A DNA stretch of 47,570 bases from assembly GCA_024692685.1 (NCBI GenBank), contig JAILMJ010000077.1, positions 1 to 47,570 of the forward strand, read 5' to 3'. Every line of letters starts with the position of its first letter. The stretch's first letter is position 1. Under the pieces are notes generated by a model. The model saw only the letters and a list, made by a program, of their open reading frames with translations. It did not search any database and was not told the origin of the DNA. Positions 18,013 to 26,586 of this stretch are shown one piece after another. The position numbers and the translations under genes were made by a program. This DNA comes from Clostridia bacterium. GTDB taxonomy: Bacteria; Bacillota; Clostridia; Oscillospirales; Acutalibacteraceae.

Positions 18013-18030
18013 CTCATTCTTCCTTTCGCA

Positions 18031-18975
18031 TCAAACAAGTATGTTGTTATTTAAATTGTTTTCCGCTGACGGCATTGTGACCGGCTCTGACTGAGTTTGC
18101 GGCGCCGGCTGTGAGCCGATTACAGGCGTGCCCGAAGTACCGGGTACGGTTGTGGTTGCGGTGGGTATGGAAAAATCGGGGAATGTGAAGTTTTGAAGGA
18201 TTGAATCTTTTGCGGTTGAGGAGGTTATTTTTGCCGTTGATTCGGTTGTGCTCTCGTCCGGGGACGAAGCTCCCGGTTTTACGGTAGTGGGTTTTGTGGT
18301 TGTTGAGGTGGTTTTGGGCTTGCGCGTGGATTTGACCTCTGCTTTTTTTGATTCCTTCGAGGATTCGCTTACTTCTTTTGTCGTTGACTCTTCGGTTGTA
18401 AAAATGTGCCTTCTTGAAAACGGATTGGAGATAGTCGGCTTTACAATCGGGTCTCCGTGAATATCCGTAACAGTTTGTCCGTTTATTTCGTAGTAATCAA
18501 CAGTCGTCGAAGTTTCGGAGCTTTCTTCCGCCGAGCTTTCTTCAATCACATTTCCTTCCTCATCTGTCGGAACGGTGTATGTGACAACATTGGTTACCAG
18601 TTCACCGTTTTCATCAAAAACAGGATTACCGTCTTCATCGGTTACCGGTTCGACCTCTGTCATCTCAATGTAATATTCAACCTCGCCTTCTTCTGTTGAC
18701 ACCTGTTTTTTCGTGGTTGTTTTGTATGTGTGATTGGCGGACATATTGGGAGCGATATAAGTTTCAACCATCGTGTAATAGACAATATCTCCGTCTTCGT
18801 TAACCGTGCTTTTTTCAACAATTTTTGTCACGGTGACTTCGCTGCTCTCGGCCTCGGTCTGCCTTTCCTTAAATACTCCGGTTTTGCCCAGCAGAACCAC
18901 GGTGGCGAGAACAACTGCCAGAATGATTATCGCGGCGGTTATTATATTGTAGGTCTTTCTTTTGTTAAGAGCCAT
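18031..18975 (-). CDS. Ser/Thr-rich single-pass membrane protein within the glycogen operon
   Basis: Uncharacterised 314-residue protein. Short basic N-terminus (MALNKRKTYN), one membrane helix (about residues 11-31), then a long extracellular region of low complexity: acidic segments with repeated (N/D)E(D/N)G steps (VNEDGDIVYY, TDEDGNPVFDENGELV, TDEEGNVIEE), followed from about residue 185 by Ser/Thr/Lys-rich mucin-like sequence (TTSTTTKPTTVKPG) and a Pro/Thr tail. No catalytic motif is seen. It lies between glgD and glgA with short gaps and no terminator. An envelope stalk, a glycan-linked protein or a signal-transducing partner are all possible. Confidence 0.8.
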   Translation of the reverse strand: MALNKRKTYNIITAAIIILAVVLATVVLLGKTGVFKERQTEAESSEVTVTKIVEKSTVNEDGDIVYYTMVETYIAPNMSANHTYKTTTKKQVSTEEGEVEYYIEMTEVEPVTDEDGNPVFDENGELVTNVVTYTVPTDEEGNVIEESSAEESSETSTTVDYYEINGQTVTDIHGDPIVKPTISNPFSRRHIFTTEESTTKEVSESSKESKKAEVKSTRKPKTTSTTTKPTTVKPGASSPDESTTESTAKITSSTAKDSILQNFTFPDFSIPTATTTVPGTSGTPVIGSQPAPQTQSEPVTMPSAENNLNNNILV

Positions 18976-19037
18976 TTGCTTTTCACTCTCTTTACGGATT
19001 ATTCATTTTGCGGTTAAATAATAACGCCGGCCGATAA

Positions 19038-20150
19038 TCAAACAGAGATGCCCTTGCCTATATAAACGGGGTAATTCGGCGCCCCGCAAAGTTTCCTGTT
19101 CGATTTTACGATGACATCTTTATCGGTGATTATACATTCAAGATTTGCATTGTCTTCAATTATTGTGTTTTGCATTATTATGGAGTTTCTGACAACTGCG
19201 CCTTTGGCAACTCTTACGCCTCTGAAAAGGATGCTGTTTTCAACTTTGCCTTCAATTTTACATCCGTCGGCGATAAAAGAGTTTTCCACCTGTGCGCTGA
19301 TGCCGTAGTAGGCGGGAATTCTGTCACTGGTCTTGGTATAAACCGGACTGTCGGGATTAAACAGCGCTCTTCTGACCTCCGGTTTCAGGATATCAAGATT
19401 TGCTTCATAGAATGAAGAAACAGACTCGATGATTTTCACATAACCTTTGTGGACATAACTGTACGCCTTCAGGTTTTTGATATTTGCGGCAAAGAGAGCC
19501 TCAAAGTCATAGATTCTCTTGGCGTTTGCCTCATGCAGCAACCTTTCAAGCAAGGACCTCTTGATAATCATTGTCTTGAGAGAATAAGTTACCGGCTTTG
19601 TAAAATCGTTTATGTATCTAAGCTCGGTTATACGGTTGTCTCCGTCTTTCACATATTCGATTGCGTTTTTTATTTTTCCGGGCATACCTTCCGCCGCGGC
19701 GAAAATAACATCTGCGTCTTTTTCAACAATGACCTTCAGCATATTTTCGTAACTGAGGTCGCTGACAAGATTGGTGTCGGCAATAAGTACATAGTCCTTG
19801 CCTGATTCCGAAATATAGCTGATACTGCCGTAGAGCGAGTCAACCTTACCCCTGAACATTCCCGTATCGGGTACGCTGAACGGAGGCAGAAGTGTGAGGC
19901 CTTCTCTTTTTCTTGAAAGATCCCAGGGTTTTCCTGTGCCTATGTGATCCATCAAAGAGCGGTAGTTACTGCTTGTTATGACGCCGACCAGTGAGATGCC
20001 GGCGTTAACCATTTTTGAAAGAGGGAAATCTATAAGGCGGTAACGCCCTGCAAAAGGAACGGAACCCATTGTTCTCAACGCGGTGAGTTCGGGTATTACC
20101 TCATCATAGGAATTGGAAAAGATAATGCCGAGAACATCGTTTGCTGCCAT
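19038..20150 (-). CDS. glgD: ADP-glucose pyrophosphorylase-like regulatory subunit GlgD
   Basis: 370 residues of the glucose-1-phosphate adenylyltransferase fold with left-handed beta-helix C-terminus. The nucleotide-binding GGxGxR loop of GlgC is replaced (IIFSNSYDEVIPELT), while YRLIDFPLSKMVNAGI and the WDLSRKREGL region are kept, as in Firmicute GlgD proteins that raise activity and alter regulation when paired with GlgC. Start overlaps the glgC stop by one base (TAATG), favouring equal expression of both subunits. Confidence 0.93.
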   Translation of the reverse strand: MAANDVLGIIFSNSYDEVIPELTALRTMGSVPFAGRYRLIDFPLSKMVNAGISLVGVITSSNYRSLMDHIGTGKPWDLSRKREGLTLLPPFSVPDTGMFRGKVDSLYGSISYISESGKDYVLIADTNLVSDLSYENMLKVIVEKDADVIFAAAEGMPGKIKNAIEYVKDGDNRITELRYINDFTKPVTYSLKTMIIKRSLLERLLHEANAKRIYDFEALFAANIKNLKAYSYVHKGYVKIIESVSSFYEANLDILKPEVRRALFNPDSPVYTKTSDRIPAYYGISAQVENSFIADGCKIEGKVENSILFRGVRVAKGAVVRNSIIMQNTIIEDNANLECIITDKDVIVKSNRKLCGAPNYPVYIGKGISV

Positions 20151-21364
20151 TATTCTGCACCTCCCACATCGGAGTCTATCATTGCTTTGGGTTCAACAAC
20201 GGCACCCTTACCTATGTGAACGCCGCTGCCTATGACCGCAACTCCCCAGTCATCAATGTTTCCCATCTCTTCGGGGCTTTTTCCTACTACAGCATTTTCA
20301 TCTATCACCGAGTTCTCGGCAACGATGGAGTACTGAACCTTTGCGCCCTTTTTGATAACGGTGCCCGGCATCACTATCGAATAGTTGACCTGAGCGCCCT
20401 CTTCAACAATAACATTTGCGAACAGAACCGAATAATCGATGTTACCGTCAATTTCACATCCCTCGGTAATCATTGAATTTTCAACCTTTGCATTACTGCC
20501 GACAAAATGCGGCGGAGCAACAGGAGTTTTTGAATAAATTTTCCAGCTGTCATCGTCAAGGTCAAGGTCAACCTTAGGATTGAGAAGATCGAGATTGGCA
20601 TCCCACAGGCTGTTGATGGTTCCGACATCCTTCCAGTATCCGTCAAACTGATATGCGAACATACGCTCGCCGTTGGAGTGCATGGCGGGGATAACATCGT
20701 GACCGAAATCATTGCCGGAATTCGCATTCGCTTCATCTTCAATGAGATATTTGCGAAGCTTCTTCCAGTTGAAAACATAGACACCCATTGACGCCTTGTT
20801 GCTTCTCGGATTTTTCGGCTTTTCCTCAAACTCGGAGATTGAACCGTCATCATTGACTATCATAAGACCGAATCTGCTCGCCTCATCCCAGGGAACTTCA
20901 AGCATGGCTATGGTGCAGTCTGCGTTCTTTTCCTTGTGGTAATCTATCATTTCCGAATAGTCCATCTTATAAATATGGTCGCCTGAAAGGATGAGAACAT
21001 ATTCGGGGTCGTATCTCTCTATGAAATTGATATTCTGATAAATTGCGTTTGCGGTTCCTTTATACCACTCAGTTCCCTTTATCTGCTGATAAGGGGAGAG
21101 AATGTGAACTCCTCCGTCAACACGGTCAAGATCCCAGGACTGGCCGTTGCCGATGTAATCGTTGAGCTCAAGCGGCTGATACTGGGTGAGAACGCCGACG
21201 GTATATATGCCGGAATTCACGCAGTTGGAAAGAGGGAAATCTATAATTCTGTATTTTCCGCCGTAAGGAACAGCGGGCTTAGCAATGTTTTTTGTGAGAA
21301 TGCCCAGGCGGCTTCCCTGTCCGCCAGCAAGGAGCATTGCTATGCATTCCGGTTTCCTTGCCAT
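20150..21364 (-). CDS. glgC: Glucose-1-phosphate adenylyltransferase catalytic subunit
   Basis: Makes ADP-glucose from glucose-1-phosphate and ATP, the committed step of glycogen synthesis. The 404-residue protein has the [20 protein letters not shown] catalytic loop, [26 protein letters not shown], the EFEEKPKNP motif with the glucose-1-P lysine, and the C-terminal hexapeptide beta-helix. GGAGGATAATGAAACT precedes the ATG. Forms a predicted heteromer with GlgD. Confidence 0.96.
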   Translation of the reverse strand: MARKPECIAMLLAGGQGSRLGILTKNIAKPAVPYGGKYRIIDFPLSNCVNSGIYTVGVLTQYQPLELNDYIGNGQSWDLDRVDGGVHILSPYQQIKGTEWYKGTANAIYQNINFIERYDPEYVLILSGDHIYKMDYSEMIDYHKEKNADCTIAMLEVPWDEASRFGLMIVNDDGSISEFEEKPKNPRSNKASMGVYVFNWKKLRKYLIEDEANANSGNDFGHDVIPAMHSNGERMFAYQFDGYWKDVGTINSLWDANLDLLNPKVDLDLDDDSWKIYSKTPVAPPHFVGSNAKVENSMITEGCEIDGNIDYSVLFANVIVEEGAQVNYSIVMPGTVIKKGAKVQYSIVAENSVIDENAVVGKSPEEMGNIDDWGVAVIGSGVHIGKGAVVEPKAMIDSDVGGAE

Positions 21365-21397
21365 AGTTTCATTATCCTCCGTTAAAGAATGATTATT

Positions 21398-23290
21398 TTA
21401 CTTTCCGGATTTAGCGCCGGAACGTGATGTGTTTTTGATATACATACAACTAAGACCCTCAAGGTCAAGAGAAATGCTGTATTCAAAGCCGTGCATAGGA
21501 ACCTTTTTTGCCTTTACCGAGCCCACAGTGCCCTCGTTGCGTCCGCCGTACTTCGTGTCGGCGGATGAGAATATCACCCTGTATGTACCCGGTTCAGGAA
21601 CTCCTATGCGGTAGTTTTTCCTGGTCAATGTTGTAAAATTGCAGATTGAGATGAGCTCCTTGCCCTTCTTATCTCTGCGAAGATATGCCACAACGGAATT
21701 TGCACAGTCATCGCTGACTATCCACTTGAAGCCTTCCCAACTGTAATCATCCTCCCAGAAGGACGGATTTTTAAGATAAAAGGTGTTCAGGTCGGCAACA
21801 TACTGTTTGAGCTGCCTGTGCGTTTCGTAATCAAGCAGAAGCCAGTCAAGCCCTTGTTTGTAGTTCCACTCGATAAACTGGCCGAATTCGCTTCCCATGA
21901 AAAGAAGCTTTTTGCCGGGATGCGACATCATATAGCCGAGGAATGAGCGGACACCGGCAAACTTTTCTTCATAGGTGCCGGGCATCTTATTTATCAGCGA
22001 GCATTTTCCGTGGACAACCTCATCGTGCGAGATAGGCAGCACAAAGTTTTCCGAAAACGCATAGAAGAACGAAAATGTCAGGCAGTCGTGGTTGAATTTC
22101 CTGAATATACCGTCAAGTGAAAAGTACCTCAGGCAGTCATTCATCCAGCCCATATTCCACTTGAAGTTAAAGCCGAGACCTCCGCTGAAAGTCGGCTTTG
22201 AAACCATCGGCCAGGAGGTGCTTTCCTCGGCTATCATCATCACATCACCGTATTCACGGAAGATAGATTCGTTGAGCCCTTTGAGGAAGGCAACAGCTTC
22301 AAGGTTTTCCCTTCCGCCGTATTTATTGGCTATCCATTGGCCGTCATCTCTGCCGTAGTCAAGATAGAGCATTGAAGCGACAGCGTCAACTCTCAGACCG
22401 TCAATGTGATATTTTTCTATCCAGAACATCGCGCTGGAAGACAGAAAGCTTTTTACCTCGTTTTTGCCGTAGTCGAAAACCCTTGTTCCCCATTGATAAT
22501 GCTCACCCTTGCGCGGGTCGGCATATTCATAACAGGGGCTGCCGTCAAACTCATAAAGGCCGAAGGCGTCCTTCGGAAAATGGGCGGGTACCCAGTCAAG
22601 TATAACGCCTATGCCGGCTTTGTGCGCTTCGTTGACGAAATAGGCAAAATCTTCAGGTGTACCGTAACGTGAGGTCGGGGCAAAGTAACCTGTGACCTGG
22701 TAACCCCACGAGCCGTCAAACGGATGCTCCATAACGGGCAGCAGTTCAATATGTGTGTAACCCATTTCACATACATAGGGGATAAGACGTGACGCAAGGT
22801 CTCTGTAAGGAATGGGGTTGCCGTCATCATACACCTGCCATGAGCCGATGTGGACTTCGTAAATGTTTACCGGGGATGAATAAATATCCGTCTTTTTTCT
22901 CTTCTTCATCCACGATTCATCGCTCCATGAGAAGTCGATTGATTCGTAGTATTTTGAAGCGGTGCCTGGGCGGGTTTCCGCGTGGAAGGCATACGGATCT
23001 GCTTTAAAAAACGAACGGCCGTCACCGGTTATTATCAGGTACTTGTAAGCGTCGTATTGCTTAACGCCTTCAACAACGCATTCCCATACACCGTCGCTTA
23101 TCTTTTTCATAGGTGCGCAGTCAGCCTGCCAGTTGTTGAAATCACCGGCCACGAACACCTGCCTTGCGGCGGGTGCCCAGACTCTGAACACAGCCGAGTT
23201 CCCGCCGCAGGGATGGGAACCCAGGTATTCATAAGCTTTGGCGTTTGTGCCCTCATGAAACAGATAGAGCGGTAAATTGGTTTCCGACAT
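21398..23290 (-). CDS. glgB: 1,4-alpha-glucan branching enzyme
   Basis: GH13 branching enzyme of 630 residues making alpha-1,6 branches in glycogen. CBM48 near residues 25-110 (FRVWAPAARQVFVAGDFNNW), GH13 regions: LDWVPAHFPKD, nucleophile D in GLRVDAVASM, acid/base E in MMIAEEST, and LPISHDEVVHGK, then a C-terminal all-beta domain. ATG 23290 is nine bases after GGAGG and is preferred over TTG 23296. First gene of the operon glgB-glgC-glgD-X-glgA-phosphatase; no phosphorylase or debranching gene is in the window. Confidence 0.95.
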   Translation of the reverse strand: MSETNLPLYLFHEGTNAKAYEYLGSHPCGGNSAVFRVWAPAARQVFVAGDFNNWQADCAPMKKISDGVWECVVEGVKQYDAYKYLIITGDGRSFFKADPYAFHAETRPGTASKYYESIDFSWSDESWMKKRKKTDIYSSPVNIYEVHIGSWQVYDDGNPIPYRDLASRLIPYVCEMGYTHIELLPVMEHPFDGSWGYQVTGYFAPTSRYGTPEDFAYFVNEAHKAGIGVILDWVPAHFPKDAFGLYEFDGSPCYEYADPRKGEHYQWGTRVFDYGKNEVKSFLSSSAMFWIEKYHIDGLRVDAVASMLYLDYGRDDGQWIANKYGGRENLEAVAFLKGLNESIFREYGDVMMIAEESTSWPMVSKPTFSGGLGFNFKWNMGWMNDCLRYFSLDGIFRKFNHDCLTFSFFYAFSENFVLPISHDEVVHGKCSLINKMPGTYEEKFAGVRSFLGYMMSHPGKKLLFMGSEFGQFIEWNYKQGLDWLLLDYETHRQLKQYVADLNTFYLKNPSFWEDDYSWEGFKWIVSDDCANSVVAYLRRDKKGKELISICNFTTLTRKNYRIGVPEPGTYRVIFSSADTKYGGRNEGTVGSVKAKKVPMHGFEYSISLDLEGLSCMYIKNTSRSGAKSGK

Positions 23291-23329
23291 TCGCAAATTC
23301 CTCCAATTTTCCCTGATTATACAAAATAT

Positions 23330-23358
23330 ATTATAACAAGATTAAAATAAATTTTCAA
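23330..23358 (-). promoter_or_regulatory. Promoter of the glycogen operon
   Basis: Minus strand TTGAAA (23353-23358), 17-base spacer, TATAAT (23330-23335), about 40 bases before the glgB start. Confidence 0.75.
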
Positions 23359-23423
23359 TACGGACACTCTCATATTTGCTAACAAAAAAACGATGTTATT
23401 TTTTGATATTTTAACAAAAAATA

Positions 23424-23437
23424 TTACAATGTTGTAG
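23424..23437. promoter_or_regulatory. Near-palindrome TTACAATGTTGTAG between the divergent promoters
   Basis: Imperfect inverted repeat between the glgB promoter and the pseudokinase promoter. It resembles perfect or longer copies at 32714 and 40925; possible operator, protein unknown. Confidence 0.4.
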
Positions 23438-23443
23438 TATTCA

Positions 23444-23472
23444 TTGACAGCAAAATCTCTTTTTGATATATT
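23444..23472 (+). promoter_or_regulatory. Promoter of the PASTA pseudokinase gene
   Basis: TTGACA (23444-23449), 17-base spacer, TATATT (23467-23472). Confidence 0.75.
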
Positions 23473-23517
23473 TACCTATAATAAATATAACAGCTCTTTT
23501 CAAAGGGAGTATCATAT

Positions 23518-25266
23518 ATGATAAATTCAGATAATCTGTGCATGGGTTGCATGCGCGAAATCGGCGAAGAAGAGAAGAAATGCCCGCATTGCGGTTATCA
23601 TATTCAGACCGTCCAGAATGTACCTTATCTGCCCGTGAGGACTGTTGTTTTAAACAGGTATCTTGTCGGCAAGGCAATGGAAACAAACGGCGAAGGTGTC
23701 ACTTACATCGGCTGGGATATAAACGAAAAGAAAGCGGTATTTATCAGAGAATTCAATCCGTTTTCTTTTACTGCAAGGACTGAGTCGAATCTCAACCTTC
23801 AGGTAATGCTCGGCTCCGAGGCAACATTTGCGGAGTTTCGACGCAGTTTTGAAACCCTTTGGACTCAGCTTGAAAAACTCAGCGGTCTTTCCGCTCTCAT
23901 AAACGTTACGAATGTTTTCGAGTGCTTCGGCACTTCATATGCGGTTTACGATCATTTTGACGGCATTTCACTGAGAGATTTCCTGCTCAGGAGCAAGACG
24001 GGCTATATCTCATGGGAAAAAGCGCGCCAGCTTCTTATGCCCACGCTTTCAACCATCGGTAACCTTCACTCAAACGGGATTATTCACAGAGGCATTTCTC
24101 CCACAACGTTGATTATAGCTGAAGACGGAAAGATAAAGATTACGGGATTCTCCATAGGAGAGGTAAGGACTGCCGGCAGTCATCTTGATCCTCAGATATA
24201 TGAAGGTTACGCCGCCGTTGAACAGTATGGGTTTGACGCCCCTCAGGGTCCGTGGACGGATGTCTATTCCTTCGCAGCTGTCCTGTACAGAACACTTATA
24301 GGCAGCGACCCGATTTCCGCAAAGGAGCGTATCAGCAATGACAGGCTGATGGTGCCCGGAAAGTTTGCCGAGGCCCTGCCCGCATATGTTATAAACGCCC
24401 TGATAAATGCCCTGCAGATTCTGCCTCAGGACAGGACAAGGAACGTTGAGCAGCTCAGAGGAGAGCTTTCCGCAACTCCGTCCGCTTCCGCCGCGGGCGC
24501 AGCATATACCAGGCAGAAGAACAGCAGAACGGAGCAAGCTCCGGCTTCTCCCCGAAGCAATACCCCTCCGAAGAAAAAGAAGAGTCCGGTTGCCACTATG
24601 TTTCTTACGGCTCTGATAATCATATTTGTCGGCATTGCCGTTTTCGGCGCACTCGCAGCCACGGTTTTTAAGGATAAATTCAATGTTAAGGTCGGAGGCG
24701 GTGAAACTACCGTAACCCAGGCCGCAAAGATTGCGGTGCCGCAGTTTGCCGAACGCAGTTATTACGATATTCAGCAAAACCCGGTATTCAATAAAAACTT
24801 CAAAATTACCGTTGAAGAGGTCTATAATTCGGATATTGAAGCCGGCTATGTCATTACTCAAAGTATCGAATCGGGCACAATGGTTGACCCCGGCACTGAG
24901 ATAAAGCTTTTTGTCAGCAAGGGCGGCGAGATGGTCGAGCTCCCGAATATTGTCGGCGAAATATACGAAACAGCTGAGATGCGCCTCACACAACTCGGTT
25001 TTGTTTGCAAAAAGCAGGAAACCACCGAAGGAAACCATAGCTTCAACGAAGTGATTATGATGTCCCCCGTAGCGGGCAAGAAGTACAGCAAGGGAACTGA
25101 AGTAACGCTTATGGTCTATGTTCAGGAAACTGAAGTTCCTCATAATGATGAAGGAAATTCCGAGATTGACAGCGCTTCTTTTTCTTCTCAGCCTGCAGAG
25201 CCTCAAACCGAGTATTCCGATCCGGAAATCACTTATGACTATTACGATTCAACTACCGGAGCCTGA
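23518..25266 (+). CDS. Zinc-ribbon / protein kinase-like (predicted pseudokinase) / PASTA membrane protein
   Basis: 582 residues. Zinc ribbon C8-x2-C11 ... C22-x2-C25; kinase-fold domain about 45-310; Ala/Ser/Pro linker; membrane helix about 358-384; two PASTA domains outside (about 400-462 and 463-534); Tyr/Asp-rich tail. The layout is that of PknB/PrkC kinases with an added ribbon. Three catalytic residues are missing: Arg77 (VFIREFNP) stands where the ATP-binding Lys is expected, HRD is HRG (190-192), and DFG is GFS (210-212). The IIHRGISPTTLII and ITGFSIGEV blocks otherwise align well with STK sequences, as does EGYAAVEQYG (activation-segment end). It is therefore probably a signalling scaffold sensing muropeptides rather than an active kinase. 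AAAGGGAG precedes the ATG. Confidence 0.85.
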   Translation: MINSDNLCMGCMREIGEEEKKCPHCGYHIQTVQNVPYLPVRTVVLNRYLVGKAMETNGEGVTYIGWDINEKKAVFIREFNPFSFTARTESNLNLQVMLGSEATFAEFRRSFETLWTQLEKLSGLSALINVTNVFECFGTSYAVYDHFDGISLRDFLLRSKTGYISWEKARQLLMPTLSTIGNLHSNGIIHRGISPTTLIIAEDGKIKITGFSIGEVRTAGSHLDPQIYEGYAAVEQYGFDAPQGPWTDVYSFAAVLYRTLIGSDPISAKERISNDRLMVPGKFAEALPAYVINALINALQILPQDRTRNVEQLRGELSATPSASAAGAAYTRQKNSRTEQAPASPRSNTPPKKKKSPVATMFLTALIIIFVGIAVFGALAATVFKDKFNVKVGGGETTVTQAAKIAVPQFAERSYYDIQQNPVFNKNFKITVEEVYNSDIEAGYVITQSIESGTMVDPGTEIKLFVSKGGEMVELPNIVGEIYETAEMRLTQLGFVCKKQETTEGNHSFNEVIMMSPVAGKKYSKGTEVTLMVYVQETEVPHNDEGNSEIDSASFSSQPAEPQTEYSDPEITYDYYDSTTGA

Positions 25267-25291
25267 GTCCTTCCGAATACTGAAAATGTAC

Positions 25292-25323
25292 ACATCCATC
25301 CGCGAGCCGGGTGGATGTTTTTT
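25292..25323 (+). terminator. Terminator of the pseudokinase gene
   Basis: Stem ACATCCATCC/GGGTGGATGT (one T-G pair), seven-base loop, then six T. Confidence 0.85.
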
Positions 25324-25328
25324 GTCAC

Positions 25329-25358
25329 AAAAAATGCCGCGGTACGACGCCGCGGCAT
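25329..25358 (-). terminator. Terminator of the redox operon
   Basis: Stem ATGCCGCGG/CCGCGGCAT (25334-25342, 25350-25358) followed by six T on the minus strand; abuts the terminator of the convergent gene. Confidence 0.8.
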
Positions 25359-25382
25359 AAATGATTATATGTGGTTTCTGCG

Positions 25383-26585
25383 TTATTTTGCTGCCGGAAT
25401 GTTTACCACAAGGTCGGAAAGCGGGAATGTGCAACAGGGATGAATACAGCTGTACGGAATATCGGCCATTCTTCTGTAATCGAGGGACTTGGGAATATAA
25501 ACATTGCCCGAAATGAGATGTGAATGGCAGAATCCGCACTCTCCGCTTCTGCATCTCGAAGGTACTGCGATTCCCTGTTTTTCAAGTATCTGCATAACAG
25601 TATCGGATGTGGAGCCGGTGACTGTGGCAGTGAAATCCTGAATAGTGACCGTTATGTTGACCGTTTCAGGCACATCGGCGGGATAGTCCGCAAACTGTTT
25701 CGGATTATGAATCTCACCGAAGGTTTCACGGCGTATGAATTTGCGTTCCTTGCCGAGTGATTTAAGTTCTTTATCAAGGAAGTCATACATCTGCTGAGGG
25801 CCGCAGATAAAGATAGAATAGTCCCCGTCTGCAGGGGCATATTTTCTGATTAAATCAGAGGTGATAAAGCCTTTTTCCATCCCGTCGGGGAGGTCGGAAG
25901 CATCGCTCAGAACATGTACAACTTTGAATTTTTCGCATTTATTTGCAATGGCATCGAGTTCGTCACGGAACAGGATGTTTGCCTCGTCACGGCTGCCGTA
26001 GAGAAGAATGAGATTGAAATCTTCATCTCCGTCTGCTATTGCATTAGCCATTGAAACAAAGGGTGTTATGCCGCTTCCTCCCGCAAGACCGATAACGGTT
26101 TTTGCATCTCTGAGCGGCTGATATTCAAAGTTTCCAGCAGGAGCCGAGACTTTTACGCTCGTGCCGACGGTCCAGTTTTTCAATATATAATTTGAAACAA
26201 GTCCTCCGCCGACTTCTTTTACGGTGAGTTCGTATTTGCCTTCAAGCGAATCGGCAGGTGAGGATGAAATGGAATATGCCCTTGTAACCTGCATTCCGTC
26301 TATTGTTTCAAATACTGTCAGATACTTGCCGGCCCCGAAAAAAGCAAGACCTTTTGTTCCTTTTTCCGGATCGGGAACGAGTGTGAAGCTCTTGCAGTCA
26401 GGCGCTCTTTCTTTAACCGCCGCAACGGTGAGATACTGATAATCCGGGTGAAGCGCCTTTGCAAGTTCACGCGATGAATCGGTTCCCGATGGAACCGTGG
26501 CGGGCGCAGAGTTGAACTTCTTCTGTCTGCCTCCCAGCAGTGAGGGGAATTTTTTGACTGTCAGTGATTTGATCGGGCTTGCCAT
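25383..26585 (-). CDS. Ferredoxin reductase-type flavoprotein with C-terminal 2Fe-2S domain
   Basis: 400-residue electron-transfer protein. FAD-binding domain with RAYSISSSPAD (RxYS motif) and GGGLVSNYI, NAD(P)H domain with GLAGGSGITPFVSM and FICGPQQMYDFL, and a C-terminal plant-type 2Fe-2S ferredoxin domain with CRSGECGFC ... C, ending in a Cys-rich SCIHPCC. This is the architecture of oxygenase/desaturase reductases. ATG 26585 begins just after the upstream gene's stop, whose end contains the GGAGGG site. It most likely feeds electrons to, or accepts them from, the CrtI-like protein encoded upstream. Confidence 0.88.
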   Translation of the reverse strand: MASPIKSLTVKKFPSLLGGRQKKFNSAPATVPSGTDSSRELAKALHPDYQYLTVAAVKERAPDCKSFTLVPDPEKGTKGLAFFGAGKYLTVFETIDGMQVTRAYSISSSPADSLEGKYELTVKEVGGGLVSNYILKNWTVGTSVKVSAPAGNFEYQPLRDAKTVIGLAGGSGITPFVSMANAIADGDEDFNLILLYGSRDEANILFRDELDAIANKCEKFKVVHVLSDASDLPDGMEKGFITSDLIRKYAPADGDYSIFICGPQQMYDFLDKELKSLGKERKFIRRETFGEIHNPKQFADYPADVPETVNITVTIQDFTATVTGSTSDTVMQILEKQGIAVPSRCRSGECGFCHSHLISGNVYIPKSLDYRRMADIPYSCIHPCCTFPLSDLVVNIPAAK

Positions 26586-26586
26586 A

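Noticed and set aside
24070..25206. 378-codon minus-strand frame opposite the pseudokinase gene
   Set aside because: No recognisable domain and no promoter; the plus strand has kinase and PASTA homology along its length.
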